From: DUML01 sp050949905
GTDB lineage: Bacteria > Bacillota > Desulfitobacteriia > Desulfitobacteriales > Syntrophobotulaceae
Direction: 5' to 3'
Assembly: GCA_050949905.1 (NCBI GenBank)
Contig: JBMNGP010000034.1
Coordinates: forward strand, 1 to 64,000
Length of the DNA stretch: 64,000 bases
A program made the position numbers and the translations under genes. How positions within the stretch are numbered: position 1 is the first letter of the stretch; every line of letters begins with the position of its first letter. Below, piece by piece: positions 26,108 through 34,468 of this stretch. The notes beneath the pieces are model-generated. The model saw nothing but the letters and a program-made list of their open reading frames with translations, did not search any database and was not told where the DNA came from.

Positions 26108-26191
26108 CTATATATACAAAACGTATATATATGTTTATATATACGAAGAATTCAGAGGGTTGCAGTTCAATACAAAGTTGGAGAATAGGAC

Positions 26192-26569
26192 ATGGATATA
26201 ATTATTTCTAACGTTAGCGGTGAGCCGATTTACCAACAAATAATAGATCAGGTTAAGATGCTGATTATTAGCGGAGAAGTAGCGGAAGGCGAGGCTTTGC
26301 CTTCGATCAGGCAATTGGCTAAAGATTTAAGGATTAGTGTGATAACCACGAAAAGAGCCTATGAGGAGCTGGAAAGAGAGGGATTTATCAGATCGGTTCC
26401 GGGTAAAGGCTCCTTTGTAGCCCCTTATAACCGGGAACTGATCAGGGAGAATCAACTTAAAATAATTGAGGAAAAATTAAGTGCGGTGATTGCCGAAAGT
26501 AAAAAGCTAAATTTATCTTTAGAGGAAGTTATGGAGATTTTAAGGTACTTATACCTGGAGGAGACTTAA
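26192..26569 (+). CDS. GntR-family repressor, YtrA subfamily
   Basis: The 125-residue protein has an N-terminal winged helix (residues about 8-75: PIYQQIIDQVKMLIISGEV, then LPSIRQLAKDLRISVITTKRAYEELEREGFI and the wing GKGSFVA) and a short C-terminal helical dimerisation tail, the size and layout of YtrA regulators. These usually control a linked ABC transporter and bind palindromic sites in their own promoter. Both conditions are met: a large palindrome overlaps its promoter, and an ABC ATPase and permease follow. The effector is unknown; cell-envelope antibiotics are inducers of the B. subtilis relative. Confidence 0.9.
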   Translation: MDIIISNVSGEPIYQQIIDQVKMLIISGEVAEGEALPSIRQLAKDLRISVITTKRAYEELEREGFIRSVPGKGSFVAPYNRELIRENQLKIIEEKLSAVIAESKKLNLSLEEVMEILRYLYLEET

Positions 26570-26814
26570 GAGGAGGCTTAAAAGAAGACCTAAGAGGAAG
26601 TGCTAAGGAGAAGACCTAAAAAAGATTCAATAAACATCATAGAAGAAGAATCCTAGAAATCATCCAGTAAATAACCGTGTAAACCATCATGTAGATTATT
26701 GAGTAAATAAACATGCAAATTATAGTGCAAACATGAAAATCATCTTATAGACTCATCTGGGAAGAGGCTCTCAGAAGAACTAAAGCTAAATTATTGGATG
26801 CGGAGGGATAGACA
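26570..26814 (+). repeat. Spacer built of degenerate purine-rich repeats
   Basis: From about 26560 to 26630 the sequence repeats a roughly 14-base pattern (gagacttaagagga, ggcttaaaagaaga, cctaagaggaagtg, ctaaggagaaga, cctaaaaaaga). It begins within the last codons of the regulator gene. To 26760 it continues with looser catcat/gtaaataa patterns. No open frame with a ribosome binding site was found until GGAGG at 26802. Confidence 0.6.
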
Positions 26815-27693
26815 GTGGATAGGTATTACTCGGAAAATTACACGGATCCTATCCTCGAAATTAGAGGACTAACCAAACAATTTCGCAATTTTACCCTGCA
26901 GGATATCAACCTGCAGCTGGAGAGAGGTTATGTCATGGGCTTCATCGGCCCGAACGGAGCGGGGAAAACAACCACCATCAAGCTCATTTTAAATCTCCTG
27001 CGGAAAGACAGCGGAGAAATAAAAGTATTTGGCCGAGATCATGTCTTAGAGGAGAAGGAGATTAAGAACAGGATAGGCTTTGTCTTTGATAAGAATCATT
27101 ATTACGGCGTTTTAACCATTAATGAGATGAAGAGACTGATTGCTCCCCTCTACAGCAAGTGGGACGAAAAGACATTTCAAAAGTATTTAAAAGAGTTTAA
27201 CCTCAATCCCCAGCAGAAAATTGACAGCTTGTCCAAAGGGATGAAGACAAAGTTTGCCCTGGCCATAGCTCTGTCTCATCAAGCGGAGTTAATTCTGATG
27301 GATGAACCTACGTCCGGCCTTGACCCGGTGTTTCGCAGCGAGTTGCTGGATATTCTCTACTATCTGATGCAGGATGAAAAGAAGGCCATTCTTTTTTCCA
27401 CTCACATTACTTCCGACCTGGAGAGAATTGCCGATTATATTACCTTTATTAACCGAGGGAGGATCATTTTTTCAGCTGAAAAAGACAGGATTTTGGAAAA
27501 ATACACCTTGGTCAAGGGCCCGCTGGGAGCTCTGGATTCCTCGTTGGAACGGGAATTCATCGGCTTAAGGAAAAGTCCTTTAGGCTTTGAGGGGCTCTTA
27601 GGCGAGATGAGCAGGCTGAGAGGGCTCGAGGACAAAGTAGTCCTTCAAAGGCCGACACTGGATGATATTATGGTTTATTTTGTTAAAGCGTGA
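26815..27693 (+). CDS. ABC transporter ATP-binding protein (YtrB/BcrA-like)
   Basis: The 292-residue ATPase has Walker A GPNGAGKTT near residue 47, a Q-loop region around NRIGFVFD, a signature-type LSKGMKTKFALAIAL, Walker B LILMDEPTSGLD and the switch His in FSTHITSD. The Lys-Gly-Met form of the signature is common in ABC-2 exporters of this class. Translation starts at GTG behind GGAGGG. It works with the permease that follows and is most likely repressed by the YtrA-like protein. Such modules often confer resistance to peptide antibiotics, but the substrate is not evident here. Confidence 0.9.
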   Translation: MDRYYSENYTDPILEIRGLTKQFRNFTLQDINLQLERGYVMGFIGPNGAGKTTTIKLILNLLRKDSGEIKVFGRDHVLEEKEIKNRIGFVFDKNHYYGVLTINEMKRLIAPLYSKWDEKTFQKYLKEFNLNPQQKIDSLSKGMKTKFALAIALSHQAELILMDEPTSGLDPVFRSELLDILYYLMQDEKKAILFSTHITSDLERIADYITFINRGRIIFSAEKDRILEKYTLVKGPLGALDSSLEREFIGLRKSPLGFEGLLGEMSRLRGLEDKVVLQRPTLDDIMVYFVKA

Positions 27694-27709
27694 TAAGGGG
27701 GAAAAGACA

Positions 27710-28402
27710 ATGGGAAGACTTATCTGGAAGGATATCCAAGTTCAAAAAAGAGAAAAAACACTTTTTCTTGTGCTCTTTCTTAGCTTGTGCGTTGGTTATT
27801 TGATGCCCACCAGCCCAGGTATAGCCAGTATTCAGCTGATTGTCGGCGTTTATTTGATGATCGTTTATGCCAATGCTTATGATTACAAGTACAATGCGGA
27901 TATTATTATCAACAGCCTGCCCTTGGCTCGTAAACAAATCGTTACTGCCAAATATCTTTCGGGCCTTATCTTTTGCCTCTTAATGCTCGCTGTTTCCCTG
28001 CCGGTAAGCGTTCTGTTCAGTATCCTGGGCTTACCCGGAAGTACAGGATTTAATCTCGCGGCAGCCGGGAGATTTCTGATGTTTAGTGCTTTTATCTTAA
28101 CCCTTTATATTTCCTTCTACTTTCCGGTCTATTATAAATTAGGCTATATGAATTCCCGCTGGGCTAACTTTCTTGCTTTTTTCCTCATCTTCGGTTCTAT
28201 CGGATTGATCGGGGCCAGCGGCCAAAATTTCCCCCGGTATGGTGAGACCTTAACCCGCGCAGATGCCCTCCAGCATTTTCAAGGGATCTTAGCCGGTAAT
28301 GAAAGTTTAAGTTTTTATCTTCTTCTGATGGTGCTTGGTTTTCTGCTTTTGTTTCTATCCAGGCAATTATCGGTAGCCATTTACAAGAGAAAAGAATTCT
28401 AA
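27710..28402 (+). CDS. ABC-2 type transporter permease
   Basis: The 230-residue membrane protein has six hydrophobic helices and belongs to the ABC-2 permease group linked to YtrA-type operons; it contains the typical YKYNADIIINSLPLARKQIVTAKYLSG-like cytosolic segment around residues 65-90. The ATG at 27710 follows AAGGGGGAAAAG and is preferred over an upstream frame extension that overlaps the ATPase gene without a ribosome binding site. A strong hairpin terminator follows. Confidence 0.87.
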   Translation: MGRLIWKDIQVQKREKTLFLVLFLSLCVGYLMPTSPGIASIQLIVGVYLMIVYANAYDYKYNADIIINSLPLARKQIVTAKYLSGLIFCLLMLAVSLPVSVLFSILGLPGSTGFNLAAAGRFLMFSAFILTLYISFYFPVYYKLGYMNSRWANFLAFFLIFGSIGLIGASGQNFPRYGETLTRADALQHFQGILAGNESLSFYLLLMVLGFLLLFLSRQLSVAIYKRKEF

Positions 28403-28435
28403 GGTATCCTCCTTACCTGAAAAGCCTGTATTTAA

Positions 28436-28480
28436 AAAGCTGTTGCCTCCTCTGAGCGGGTCAACAGCTTTAAATTTTTG
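28436..28480 (+). terminator. Terminator of the ytrA-like operon
   Basis: AAAGCTGTTG (28436-28445) and CAACAGCTTT (28462-28471) form a perfect 10-bp stem followed by taaattttt. It also faces the convergent dehydrogenase gene. Confidence 0.85.
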
Positions 28481-28517
28481 TTAATTTATTTAGTTGTTTT
28501 AAGAGTTTAGCTATGAA

Positions 28518-28562
28518 GTAATCGGCTATCTAGTAATCGGCTATCTAGTAATCGGCCACGAA
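28518..28562 (+). repeat. 15-bp tandem repeat between convergent genes
   Basis: The unit gtaatcggctatcta occurs twice perfectly (28518-28532, 28533-28547) and a third time with a diverged end (28548-28562). It lies just beyond the stop codon of the minus-strand dehydrogenase gene; fragments such as gtaatcg continue to 28580. Confidence 0.9.
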
Positions 28563-28600
28563 ATATTCGGGTAATCGCGTAAGCTTGCAGCTATGAAGAT

Positions 28601-29560
28601 CTAGTAGTCGAGATAGCCCTTTTTGTCTTTGTTAAGCCAGCTCAGCAGATCATCTTCGCGCAACTTTTTGATTTTTTGGAGGGAGTCAGGCGTCCAGTCA
28701 TAGAAGCCGGCGCCGGTCTTGGCTCCGAGCCTTCCTTTGTGCACATTGCCTCTAAGAAGAGGCGAAACTTCGGCGGTGCTGCAAAGATCCGGGATAAGGT
28801 AGGACGCTATATTTTGAAAAATATCCAAGCCCCCCAAGTCCACACTTTCCAAAGGGCCGGTCACGGCCAAACGGCGCCCTAAGGCGTATTTGATCGTAGT
28901 GTCTACAGCTTCTTTACTTGCTACCCCTGTTTCGACAAGGGCTAAGGCTTCGCGCAGCATAGCCAGCTGCAGCCGGTTGCCGATCAATCCCAAAGCTTCT
29001 TTCTTTAAAACTACCGGTTTCTTGCCAATTTTTTGTAATAATGCTGTAGTAAATTCAACAGTGTTTTGGGAAGTACTTTCCCCGGGGGCAACCTCGACTA
29101 AGGGGATGAGATGGGGTGGGTTCCAGAAATGGGCAACAATAAAACGCTCCTTATATTGAAGATTCATGGCAAGCGCCGTTGTACTGAGGCCTGATGTGCT
29201 CGAAGCAAAGACTGTAGCAGGTGGGCAGAGCTGTTCCATTTTGGCAAATAATTCTTGTTTGAGAGTAAGGTTTTCGGGAATTGCTTCAATGACAAAGCCT
29301 GCATCCTCCGCTGCTTCTTCAAGGTTGGTTGTACCTCGGATTTGGGCTTTAATCTGTGAGATCTGCGCAAATTCCACTAAACCGTGCTCCGCAAATTTTT
29401 CAAGCAGATCATTAATCAGGGCAAAACTCCGCTGAATACTAGCGGCAGAACGGCTGTACATATGTACTTGATAACCGGCCAAGGCAAAGGAAAGAGCAAT
29501 GCCCGGCCCCATCGTGCCTGCACCCAGACAGCATATTTTCTTTAAATTTTCCAAGTTCAT
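28601..29560 (-). CDS. 3-hydroxyacyl-CoA dehydrogenase (HBD family)
   Basis: This 319-residue enzyme oxidises (S)-3-hydroxyacyl-CoA, or reduces acetoacetyl-CoA, with NAD(H). It has the Rossmann motif GAGTMGPGIA at residues 13-22, the VIEAIPENLTLKQ substrate-domain entry, a FASSTSGLS stretch, the catalytic His in AHFWNPPHLIPLVEV and the C-terminal domain signature GLIGNRLQ. The ATG at 29560 is chosen because GAGG precedes it and the Rossmann fold starts a few residues later; an upstream extension of 44 codons is unsupported. There are no thiolase or crotonase neighbours, so it may work with other substrates such as sugar-acid or amino-acid breakdown intermediates. Confidence 0.88.
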   Translation of the reverse strand: MNLENLKKICCLGAGTMGPGIALSFALAGYQVHMYSRSAASIQRSFALINDLLEKFAEHGLVEFAQISQIKAQIRGTTNLEEAAEDAGFVIEAIPENLTLKQELFAKMEQLCPPATVFASSTSGLSTTALAMNLQYKERFIVAHFWNPPHLIPLVEVAPGESTSQNTVEFTTALLQKIGKKPVVLKKEALGLIGNRLQLAMLREALALVETGVASKEAVDTTIKYALGRRLAVTGPLESVDLGGLDIFQNIASYLIPDLCSTAEVSPLLRGNVHKGRLGAKTGAGFYDWTPDSLQKIKKLREDDLLSWLNKDKKGYLDY

Positions 29561-29649
29561 TTGAAGATACCTCGTTAATAGATTTTTGGCCTTTGGTAGA
29601 AATTTGGGATCAAAACCATTATACCAGTTTTTGTATATGGGCGCATAAC

Positions 29650-29690
29650 AAAAAATTAGGAGCCTCCTTAAGAATTTAAGAAGAGTCTCC
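29650..29690 (-). terminator. Minus-strand terminator after the GNAT gene
   Basis: Read on the minus strand, GGAGACTC and GAGGCTCC arms enclose CTTAAATTCTTAAG, followed by taatttttt. It lies about 190 bases beyond the GNAT gene and upstream of the dehydrogenase gene, insulating the two. Confidence 0.7.
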
Positions 29691-29879
29691 AAATCTAAAT
29701 ACTACCTAATAGTTTTAACTTGCTAAGTTAGGCGATGATAACTTGTTTGACAGCAAACCGCTTAATGACTATCTCCAGCCTACCGTACAAACTACTAATG
29801 AAATCACAACAGGTAACCCGAAAACAAAGCAAAGGCCAAAGGAGCTGCTTTTACATAAAGACATTAAGCTTATTCTTGA

Positions 29880-30263
29880 CTATTGCACTTGAAAAATTGA
29901 ACCTTCCCGACGGCAGCCCAGTTTCTGGTAGTATTCGTCTGTATCTGACATCACATATACCGTAGACTGGGGATGTTTGGCACAGACGAACTCCAGTAAT
30001 TGCCGCCCTATACCATGCCCCCGGTAAGACTTTCTCACCAGTAAATCATAAATATAAAGACCAAATCCATTATCATCTCTACAGCGAACAAATCCACACA
30101 AAGTATTGTCATTATAGGCAACATAAGTAAGGGAGGCGGTTAAGGCCGCTCGGTATTTTTCTAAGGCAGTTGGGTTATAATAGCATTCCCATTCCGGGCC
30201 TTCCTCCCTTAGCATGTTAAATAAGCAGATCTCGTCTGCCGACGAGTATAATTTTATTTCCAT
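29880..30263 (-). CDS. GNAT family N-acetyltransferase
   Basis: The 127-residue protein is a compact GNAT domain. The acetyl-CoA-binding loop VRKSYRGHGIGRQLL (about residues 76-90) is preceded by the GFGLYIYDL strand, and the ending YYQKLGCRREGSIFQV is the usual last strand pair. The ATG follows GAGAGAGGTG. Substrate cannot be predicted; proteins of this size acetylate small amines, amino acids or antibiotics. It is a single-gene unit. Confidence 0.85.
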   Translation of the reverse strand: MEIKLYSSADEICLFNMLREEGPEWECYYNPTALEKYRAALTASLTYVAYNDNTLCGFVRCRDDNGFGLYIYDLLVRKSYRGHGIGRQLLEFVCAKHPQSTVYVMSDTDEYYQKLGCRREGSIFQVQ

Positions 30264-30436
30264 TTTCGCACCTCTCTCCAGTTATCCAAATCTTAACTTC
30301 TGCCTTTCCGTCAAGTCGGATTATCTTTTGCAGAAGCTGTAATAGTTCCCCACTCTTTTAACTTTGCTTCAAATTTCATTGTGTTAGCCGGACTTGTTGA
30401 AGGTAACAATTGCTAAATCTAATAAGATCCGGCATA

Positions 30437-31189
30437 TCACTCCAATAAAATACTGAGCATTTTCTGTGTATTATTTAAGAAAGAGCGCGTGATTTGATAA
30501 TGATCTGTTTCTTCATAGCTTACCTTTGCGAACCCTTCTTTGATTTCATAGATCCAGGCCTCGGGGTAGGCCATGATAATCGGTGAATGCGTGGCAATAA
30601 TAAACTGGGAATCTTCCTTGACCAATTCATGCATTCTGGTAAGCATAGACATTTGCCTTGAAGGTGACAGTGCTGCTTCCGGTTCATCCAAAATGTAGAT
30701 TCCCTTTCCGCTGAACTTATGTAAAAATACGGCAAAGAAAGATTCGCCATGAGACTGTTCATGTAAGGAGCGGCCGCCATAAGAATCAATTAAAGGGGGC
30801 CCGCCGGCAAATTCCTTATCCAGATCATCAATATTGGAAGCCAAATTATAAAAGCTTTCTGCCCTTAAGAAAAAACCAGTCTGGGGTATTCTGGTGCCTT
30901 TAACAATTTTGAGATAGTTATTTAAAACAGAATGGGTTGCCCTGGAAGAAAAATTAAAATTTTTGGTACCCCCTTCGGCATTAAAGCCATAAGCAACAGC
31001 TATTGCTTCTAAAATTGTTGATTTTCCGGAGCCGTTTTCCCCGATAATAAATGTCACTTTGGGATGAAATTTTAATGTCTGCAGTTCTCTAATTGCAGGC
31101 AAATTAAACGGATATTGCGAAAAGGAAGGCACATTTTCTCTGTCTAATTCTATATATCTTATATACTGCTTGCTAGTGCTTGATTTCAT
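30437..31189 (-). CDS. AAA ATPase of the SMC/RecF-like type (COG3910-like)
   Basis: The 250-residue soluble ATPase has Walker A GENGSGKST near residue 51, a SHGESF signature-like motif near 146, Walker B IYILDEPEAALS near 168 and a switch His in FIIATHSPIIM. This compact ABC/SMC-like arrangement without a coiled-coil insertion is found in many bacteria as a single gene of unknown role. Unlike OLD or defence-system ATPases there is no Toprim nuclease domain or effector gene next to it, so a defence role is not supported here. Confidence 0.82.
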   Translation of the reverse strand: MKSSTSKQYIRYIELDRENVPSFSQYPFNLPAIRELQTLKFHPKVTFIIGENGSGKSTILEAIAVAYGFNAEGGTKNFNFSSRATHSVLNNYLKIVKGTRIPQTGFFLRAESFYNLASNIDDLDKEFAGGPPLIDSYGGRSLHEQSHGESFFAVFLHKFSGKGIYILDEPEAALSPSRQMSMLTRMHELVKEDSQFIIATHSPIIMAYPEAWIYEIKEGFAKVSYEETDHYQITRSFLNNTQKMLSILLE

Positions 31190-31292
31190 AAGTGTATCCC
31201 CTTAAATAACCGGAAGATTTCTCTAATAATCAGCAATAAGCTTTTTACGTTCGGAGGGTAAGCAGCATAGTTTCACAACGAAAGAAGAGAAA

Positions 31293-32396
31293 TTAAAGAT
31301 TTTTTCTGGTGACAGGGGATGATAGAGGGGTGCCAAGAAACAGAGTTCCCTGGTATACTCCTATAACTGTATTTGTAAAAGTATAAAGCCACAGTGCCGC
31401 CAAGAGGATTGTCAAAAATAAGGTATAGCCTGTAACCAGAGAGCTGGTAAAATAAGCGGCTGCCTTTTGGCTGGCGATGGTATAAGCAGCTAAGGGGAAG
31501 ATGAAAGCCCACCAGCCCAGGCTGAAGGGAATACCGCTCCTGCGCAGCTGGTGGAGACAAATAATAATAATTATGCCCACAACCCAAATACCAAAGCCCC
31601 AGATACAGGCTGCCATGAGGTAAGACAAATCAGTGGAGCCTAATAACCCCATATTTTGGGCATTTTTGGAAGTATCAATTACAGCGCTGACTGCCAGACC
31701 TATAGCGCTTAAAAAAATGCCAAAGGAAGGGGTTAATTCCGCCGGGGGCAAAGGGAACTGGGCAAGCCTGACAAAGATTATGGCGCTAATAAAGATAAAG
31801 AGGAAGAAGCCGATTCCCAGAAGAGAGATATTGGTAATTAGGACAGTCATCGCCCACTTAGGACGAAGCTCAATGGTCAGAGCGAGAACAGGATTGCCGA
31901 TCAGCAGCACAGCCATATTGGCAATGGGAGCCATGATCCAGGAGAAGTTCATCGTCTCCGGCTGGGGAGGAGTTTCTACTCGCATGATGCGAAAGGTAGT
32001 ATAGAAAGTGAAATAAGTCACACCAATAATCGCTATGAGGTAGGTTAGTAAAGAAAGGAAGTAAGTTGTCTGCAGGCTCAGATATTGGCTCCAAATTAAA
32101 TAGATATTTGTTCCCAGAATAGTTGTAGCCACCGGCATAGTGACAAAGAAGTTGACAGCCACCGGATGGTGGAGATCACGGCGGACATACTCATAATAAC
32201 CTAACCAGCGTATTATCCAGGGAATCAGCACCAAGAGATAAAGAACAGCGGCTAAGGCTGCTAGAGCTAAGCCCAGAAATTCACCAAGAGGGAAAGAATC
32301 CTGCCATAAAAAAAGAATATTGGCCAGCCCGCCGGTTCCCATAATAACTGCAAACCAACTGGGAGCAAAGTATTTTATAAGATGTTTTTCCTGCAT
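31293..32396 (-). CDS. TDT family transporter (TehA/SLAC1/Mae1 type)
   Basis: The 367-residue membrane protein has ten predicted helices and belongs to the tellurite-resistance/dicarboxylate transporter family. It begins with FAPSWFAVIMGTGGLANIL, a typical first helix, and contains LHHPVAVNFFVTMPVATTIL. Known members conduct anions (SLAC1) or move malate or sulfite; tellurite resistance by TehA is indirect. The ATG at 32396 is chosen behind GGAGAGG; a longer frame adds nine residues. It is monocistronic on the minus strand. The substrate is not predictable. Confidence 0.88.
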   Translation of the reverse strand: MQEKHLIKYFAPSWFAVIMGTGGLANILFLWQDSFPLGEFLGLALAALAAVLYLLVLIPWIIRWLGYYEYVRRDLHHPVAVNFFVTMPVATTILGTNIYLIWSQYLSLQTTYFLSLLTYLIAIIGVTYFTFYTTFRIMRVETPPQPETMNFSWIMAPIANMAVLLIGNPVLALTIELRPKWAMTVLITNISLLGIGFFLFIFISAIIFVRLAQFPLPPAELTPSFGIFLSAIGLAVSAVIDTSKNAQNMGLLGSTDLSYLMAACIWGFGIWVVGIIIIICLHQLRRSGIPFSLGWWAFIFPLAAYTIASQKAAAYFTSSLVTGYTLFLTILLAALWLYTFTNTVIGVYQGTLFLGTPLSSPVTRKNL

Positions 32397-32675
32397 GTAC
32401 ACAAACCTCTCCAAATTTCCCAAGTTATCTATCGCAAAGCTTTCGACTAGAAGCTAACAAGTAGAAGCTAAAAGTTTTAAAAATTTCCTTGAGGTTAAAG
32501 AAAAAAGCAGAATAAATACTTTCTCATCTTAACATAAACCGGGTCTTGTTGCCATCAAGAAATCACCATAAGCTAAAGCAAAACAACGATACAGGGAGTT
32601 CCCTGTACCGTATAAAGTCGAATAGATAAAAGGGTAAAGCATTTGTTTGATTAGCAAAAGCTTCATCAACTTGTT
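32397..32675. other. Spacer with rubrerythrin terminator and short repeats
   Basis: Two adjacent copies of tagaagctaacaag / tagaagctaaaag lie at 32448-32474 and resemble the repeat upstream of trmO. The rubrerythrin terminator is at 32590-32607. No gene was seen. Confidence 0.55.
32590..32607 (-). terminator. Minus-strand terminator of the rubrerythrin gene
   Basis: TACAGGG (32590-32596) and CCCTGTA (32601-32607) form a perfect 7-bp stem with loop agtt; on the minus strand a T-rich stretch (cgttgtttt) follows. Confidence 0.65.
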
Positions 32676-33260
32676 TTAATAATTCTGTGGTAAATCAATA
32701 AAGAACCCTTGAGGATGCACACAAGCAGGACAAGTATGGGGAGCTTCCGTGCCATGATGGACATAGCCGCAGTTGGTGCATTTCCAAGCGATGGGGCTGT
32801 CTTTCTTGAAGAGAGTTCCGGTTTCCACGGCTTTAGCCAATTCGGCATAGCGCTGATAATGATGTTTTTCGACGGAAGCGATAGTCCGAAAAGCAGTTTG
32901 AATCTCGGGCAATCCTTCCTGTTCAGCAATAGCCGCAAAGTTGGTATAAAGGACTTCCCATTCTTCTTTTTCTCCGGCTGCGGCAGCCTTCAGATTAGCT
33001 AAAGTATCACCGTAGGCCAGTGGATAATCGGCGTCCACATGGATGAGATTCCGGTCGGGTGCATATTTAGCTAATAATTTATAGAAAACTTTGGCGTGTT
33101 CCTGCTCATTTTCGGCAGTGGACAGAAAAGTGCTTTGAATAGCCTGAAAACCCTCTTTTTTGGCAATAGCAGCAGCAAAGACATAGCGGTTACGAGCCTG
33201 GGATTCCCCGGCGAAGGCTTTCGCTAAATTCTGAAAAGACTTTGTTTCCTCGAAATTCAT
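32676..33260 (-). CDS. Rubrerythrin
   Basis: The 194-residue protein combines an N-terminal ferritin-like di-iron domain with a C-terminal rubredoxin-like domain. The di-iron ligands are supplied by EGSQARN-type AGESQARNRY, ENEQEHAKVF and SVEKHHYQRY motifs; the rubredoxin iron site is CTNCGY and CPAC. Rubrerythrin reduces hydrogen peroxide in anaerobes and is a sign of oxygen-sensitive metabolism. It has its own transcription unit with a terminator and is divergent from the EamA permease gene. A PerR-type operator was looked for but not recognised. Confidence 0.93.
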   Translation of the reverse strand: MNFEETKSFQNLAKAFAGESQARNRYVFAAAIAKKEGFQAIQSTFLSTAENEQEHAKVFYKLLAKYAPDRNLIHVDADYPLAYGDTLANLKAAAAGEKEEWEVLYTNFAAIAEQEGLPEIQTAFRTIASVEKHHYQRYAELAKAVETGTLFKKDSPIAWKCTNCGYVHHGTEAPHTCPACVHPQGFFIDLPQNY

Positions 33261-33381
33261 CTGTAATCCCCCTAAAATTTAATAATTAATGCCTTTTCTC
33301 CAGTTTAGTTTGTGTCAAAATAAGCAGTAGGATTCACGCCTGTTCTAAAACCAAGTTATAAGCAGAAAAGAATTTAAACTA

Positions 33382-33410
33382 TTGACTAGGCGTTTGCCCG
33401 GGATTATCCT
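33382..33410 (+). promoter_or_regulatory. Possible promoter of the EamA permease gene
   Basis: TTGACT (33382-33387) and TATCCT (33405-33410) are spaced by 17 bases and lie 33 bases before the start codon. The -10 match is moderate. Confidence 0.45.
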
Positions 33411-33442
33411 AATATTATTCTCAGTAAAGGCGGAACTAAACA

Positions 33443-34357
33443 ATGTCGAATAAACCAGTCTATATATCTATGCTCGTTGCCACTCTCTTTTGGTCGGGAG
33501 CCTTTATCGCCGGGAAGATGGCGGGCACTGTTTTTATGCCGCTTACGCTCACTTTTTTTAGGTTTTTCTTTGCCCTCCCCTTTATTTTTTTGCTCTTAAA
33601 AATTAAAGAACCTGCCAACTTTGTTCCTGCTAAGGAGCAAATTATGCCGCTTATTATCTTGGGTATTGTCGGCACTTTAGGCTATCACTACTTCTTTTTT
33701 ATGGCTTTAAGATACACGACAGCGACCAATTCCGCGCTGATTGGAGCCACAAATCCCATGGTTACCACAGTCTTGGCAGTTTTATTCTTTAAGGAGAAAA
33801 TAACTGCGCTGCGCCTGGCAGGCGTAGGGATATCTCTCTTTGGCGTTTTCAGTGTAATCACCGGCCTGGACCCCCAAATAATTGGTGAAATGGCTTTTAA
33901 CCGGGGAGATCTGCTCATGTTCCTCGGTGTTTTATGTTTTTCTGTTTATGCTTTATTAAGTCGCAAGTATATGATGCAGTACAAAATATCTCCGCTTACC
34001 GCCACGGCGTATTCCTTTTTAGTCTGTACGATTCTCAGCCTGGTTTTTAGTTTGTTTTTGGAGAACCCTCTGGCAGCAGCTGGACAGGCCCCGGGAAGAG
34101 TATGGTTGGAAATCTTGTATATGTCTATCCTAGCCTCAGTCATAGGCTATTATGTTCAGCTTAATTCTATTCAGAAGATCGGCGCACCCAAAACCATGAT
34201 TTTTATCAATTTGGTTCCGGTTAATACCATTATTTTGGCCAGGGTTATTTTAAATGAAGAAATCAGCCTCTTGAAGATTTTAATGGCCTTGGTTATTATT
34301 TTGGGTGTTTATCTTACGGCCAGGCCGGAGAAAGAGTCGAAAAGCTCAAATAGATAA
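33443..34357 (+). CDS. EamA/DMT superfamily permease
   Basis: The 304-residue protein has ten transmembrane helices in two EamA repeats (about 1-140 and 150-295). The first repeat opens with LVATLFWSGAFIAGK and contains ALRYTTATNSALIGATNPM; the second ends with INLVPVNTIILARVILNEE, both typical of DMT exporters of metabolites or amino acids. It stands alone between a divergent rubrerythrin and a convergent receiver gene. Substrate is unknown. Confidence 0.88.
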   Translation: MSNKPVYISMLVATLFWSGAFIAGKMAGTVFMPLTLTFFRFFFALPFIFLLLKIKEPANFVPAKEQIMPLIILGIVGTLGYHYFFFMALRYTTATNSALIGATNPMVTTVLAVLFFKEKITALRLAGVGISLFGVFSVITGLDPQIIGEMAFNRGDLLMFLGVLCFSVYALLSRKYMMQYKISPLTATAYSFLVCTILSLVFSLFLENPLAAAGQAPGRVWLEILYMSILASVIGYYVQLNSIQKIGAPKTMIFINLVPVNTIILARVILNEEISLLKILMALVIILGVYLTARPEKESKSSNR

Positions 34358-34376
34358 TCTTCCTCAAATAGAAAAG

Positions 34377-34418
34377 GAAGTATTACTTACTGCTTAATTT
34401 AAGCAGTTTAAATACCTC
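34377..34418. terminator. Hairpin between convergent genes
   Basis: ACTGCTT (34389-34395) and AAGCAGT (34401-34407) with outer GTATT (34380-34384) and AATAC (34411-34415) form a long interrupted stem between the convergent EamA and receiver genes. It lacks a clear T run, so it may be a weak bidirectional terminator. Confidence 0.5.
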
Positions 34419-34468
34419 CCTAAGCCCGATTCGATTTGCTGCTTTTAGGGCCGTAAAATACCGAAAAT

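Larger units (their letters stand above)
25855..26191. other. Spacer with importer terminator and the ytrA-like promoter/operator
   Basis: No gene was seen. The left half carries the terminator of the nucleoside importer operon (25968-26005); the right half holds a consensus promoter overlapped by a 35-bp palindrome and further TATA-type half-sites up to about 26145, all listed separately. Confidence 0.8.

Noticed and set aside
28518..28562. CRISPR-like repeats
   Set aside because: The units are contiguous 15-mers without spacers, and no cas genes are present.
30437..31189. Defence ATPase (OLD/Gabija-like)
   Set aside because: No Toprim nuclease domain and no effector gene is adjacent; the neighbours are ordinary metabolic and transport genes.
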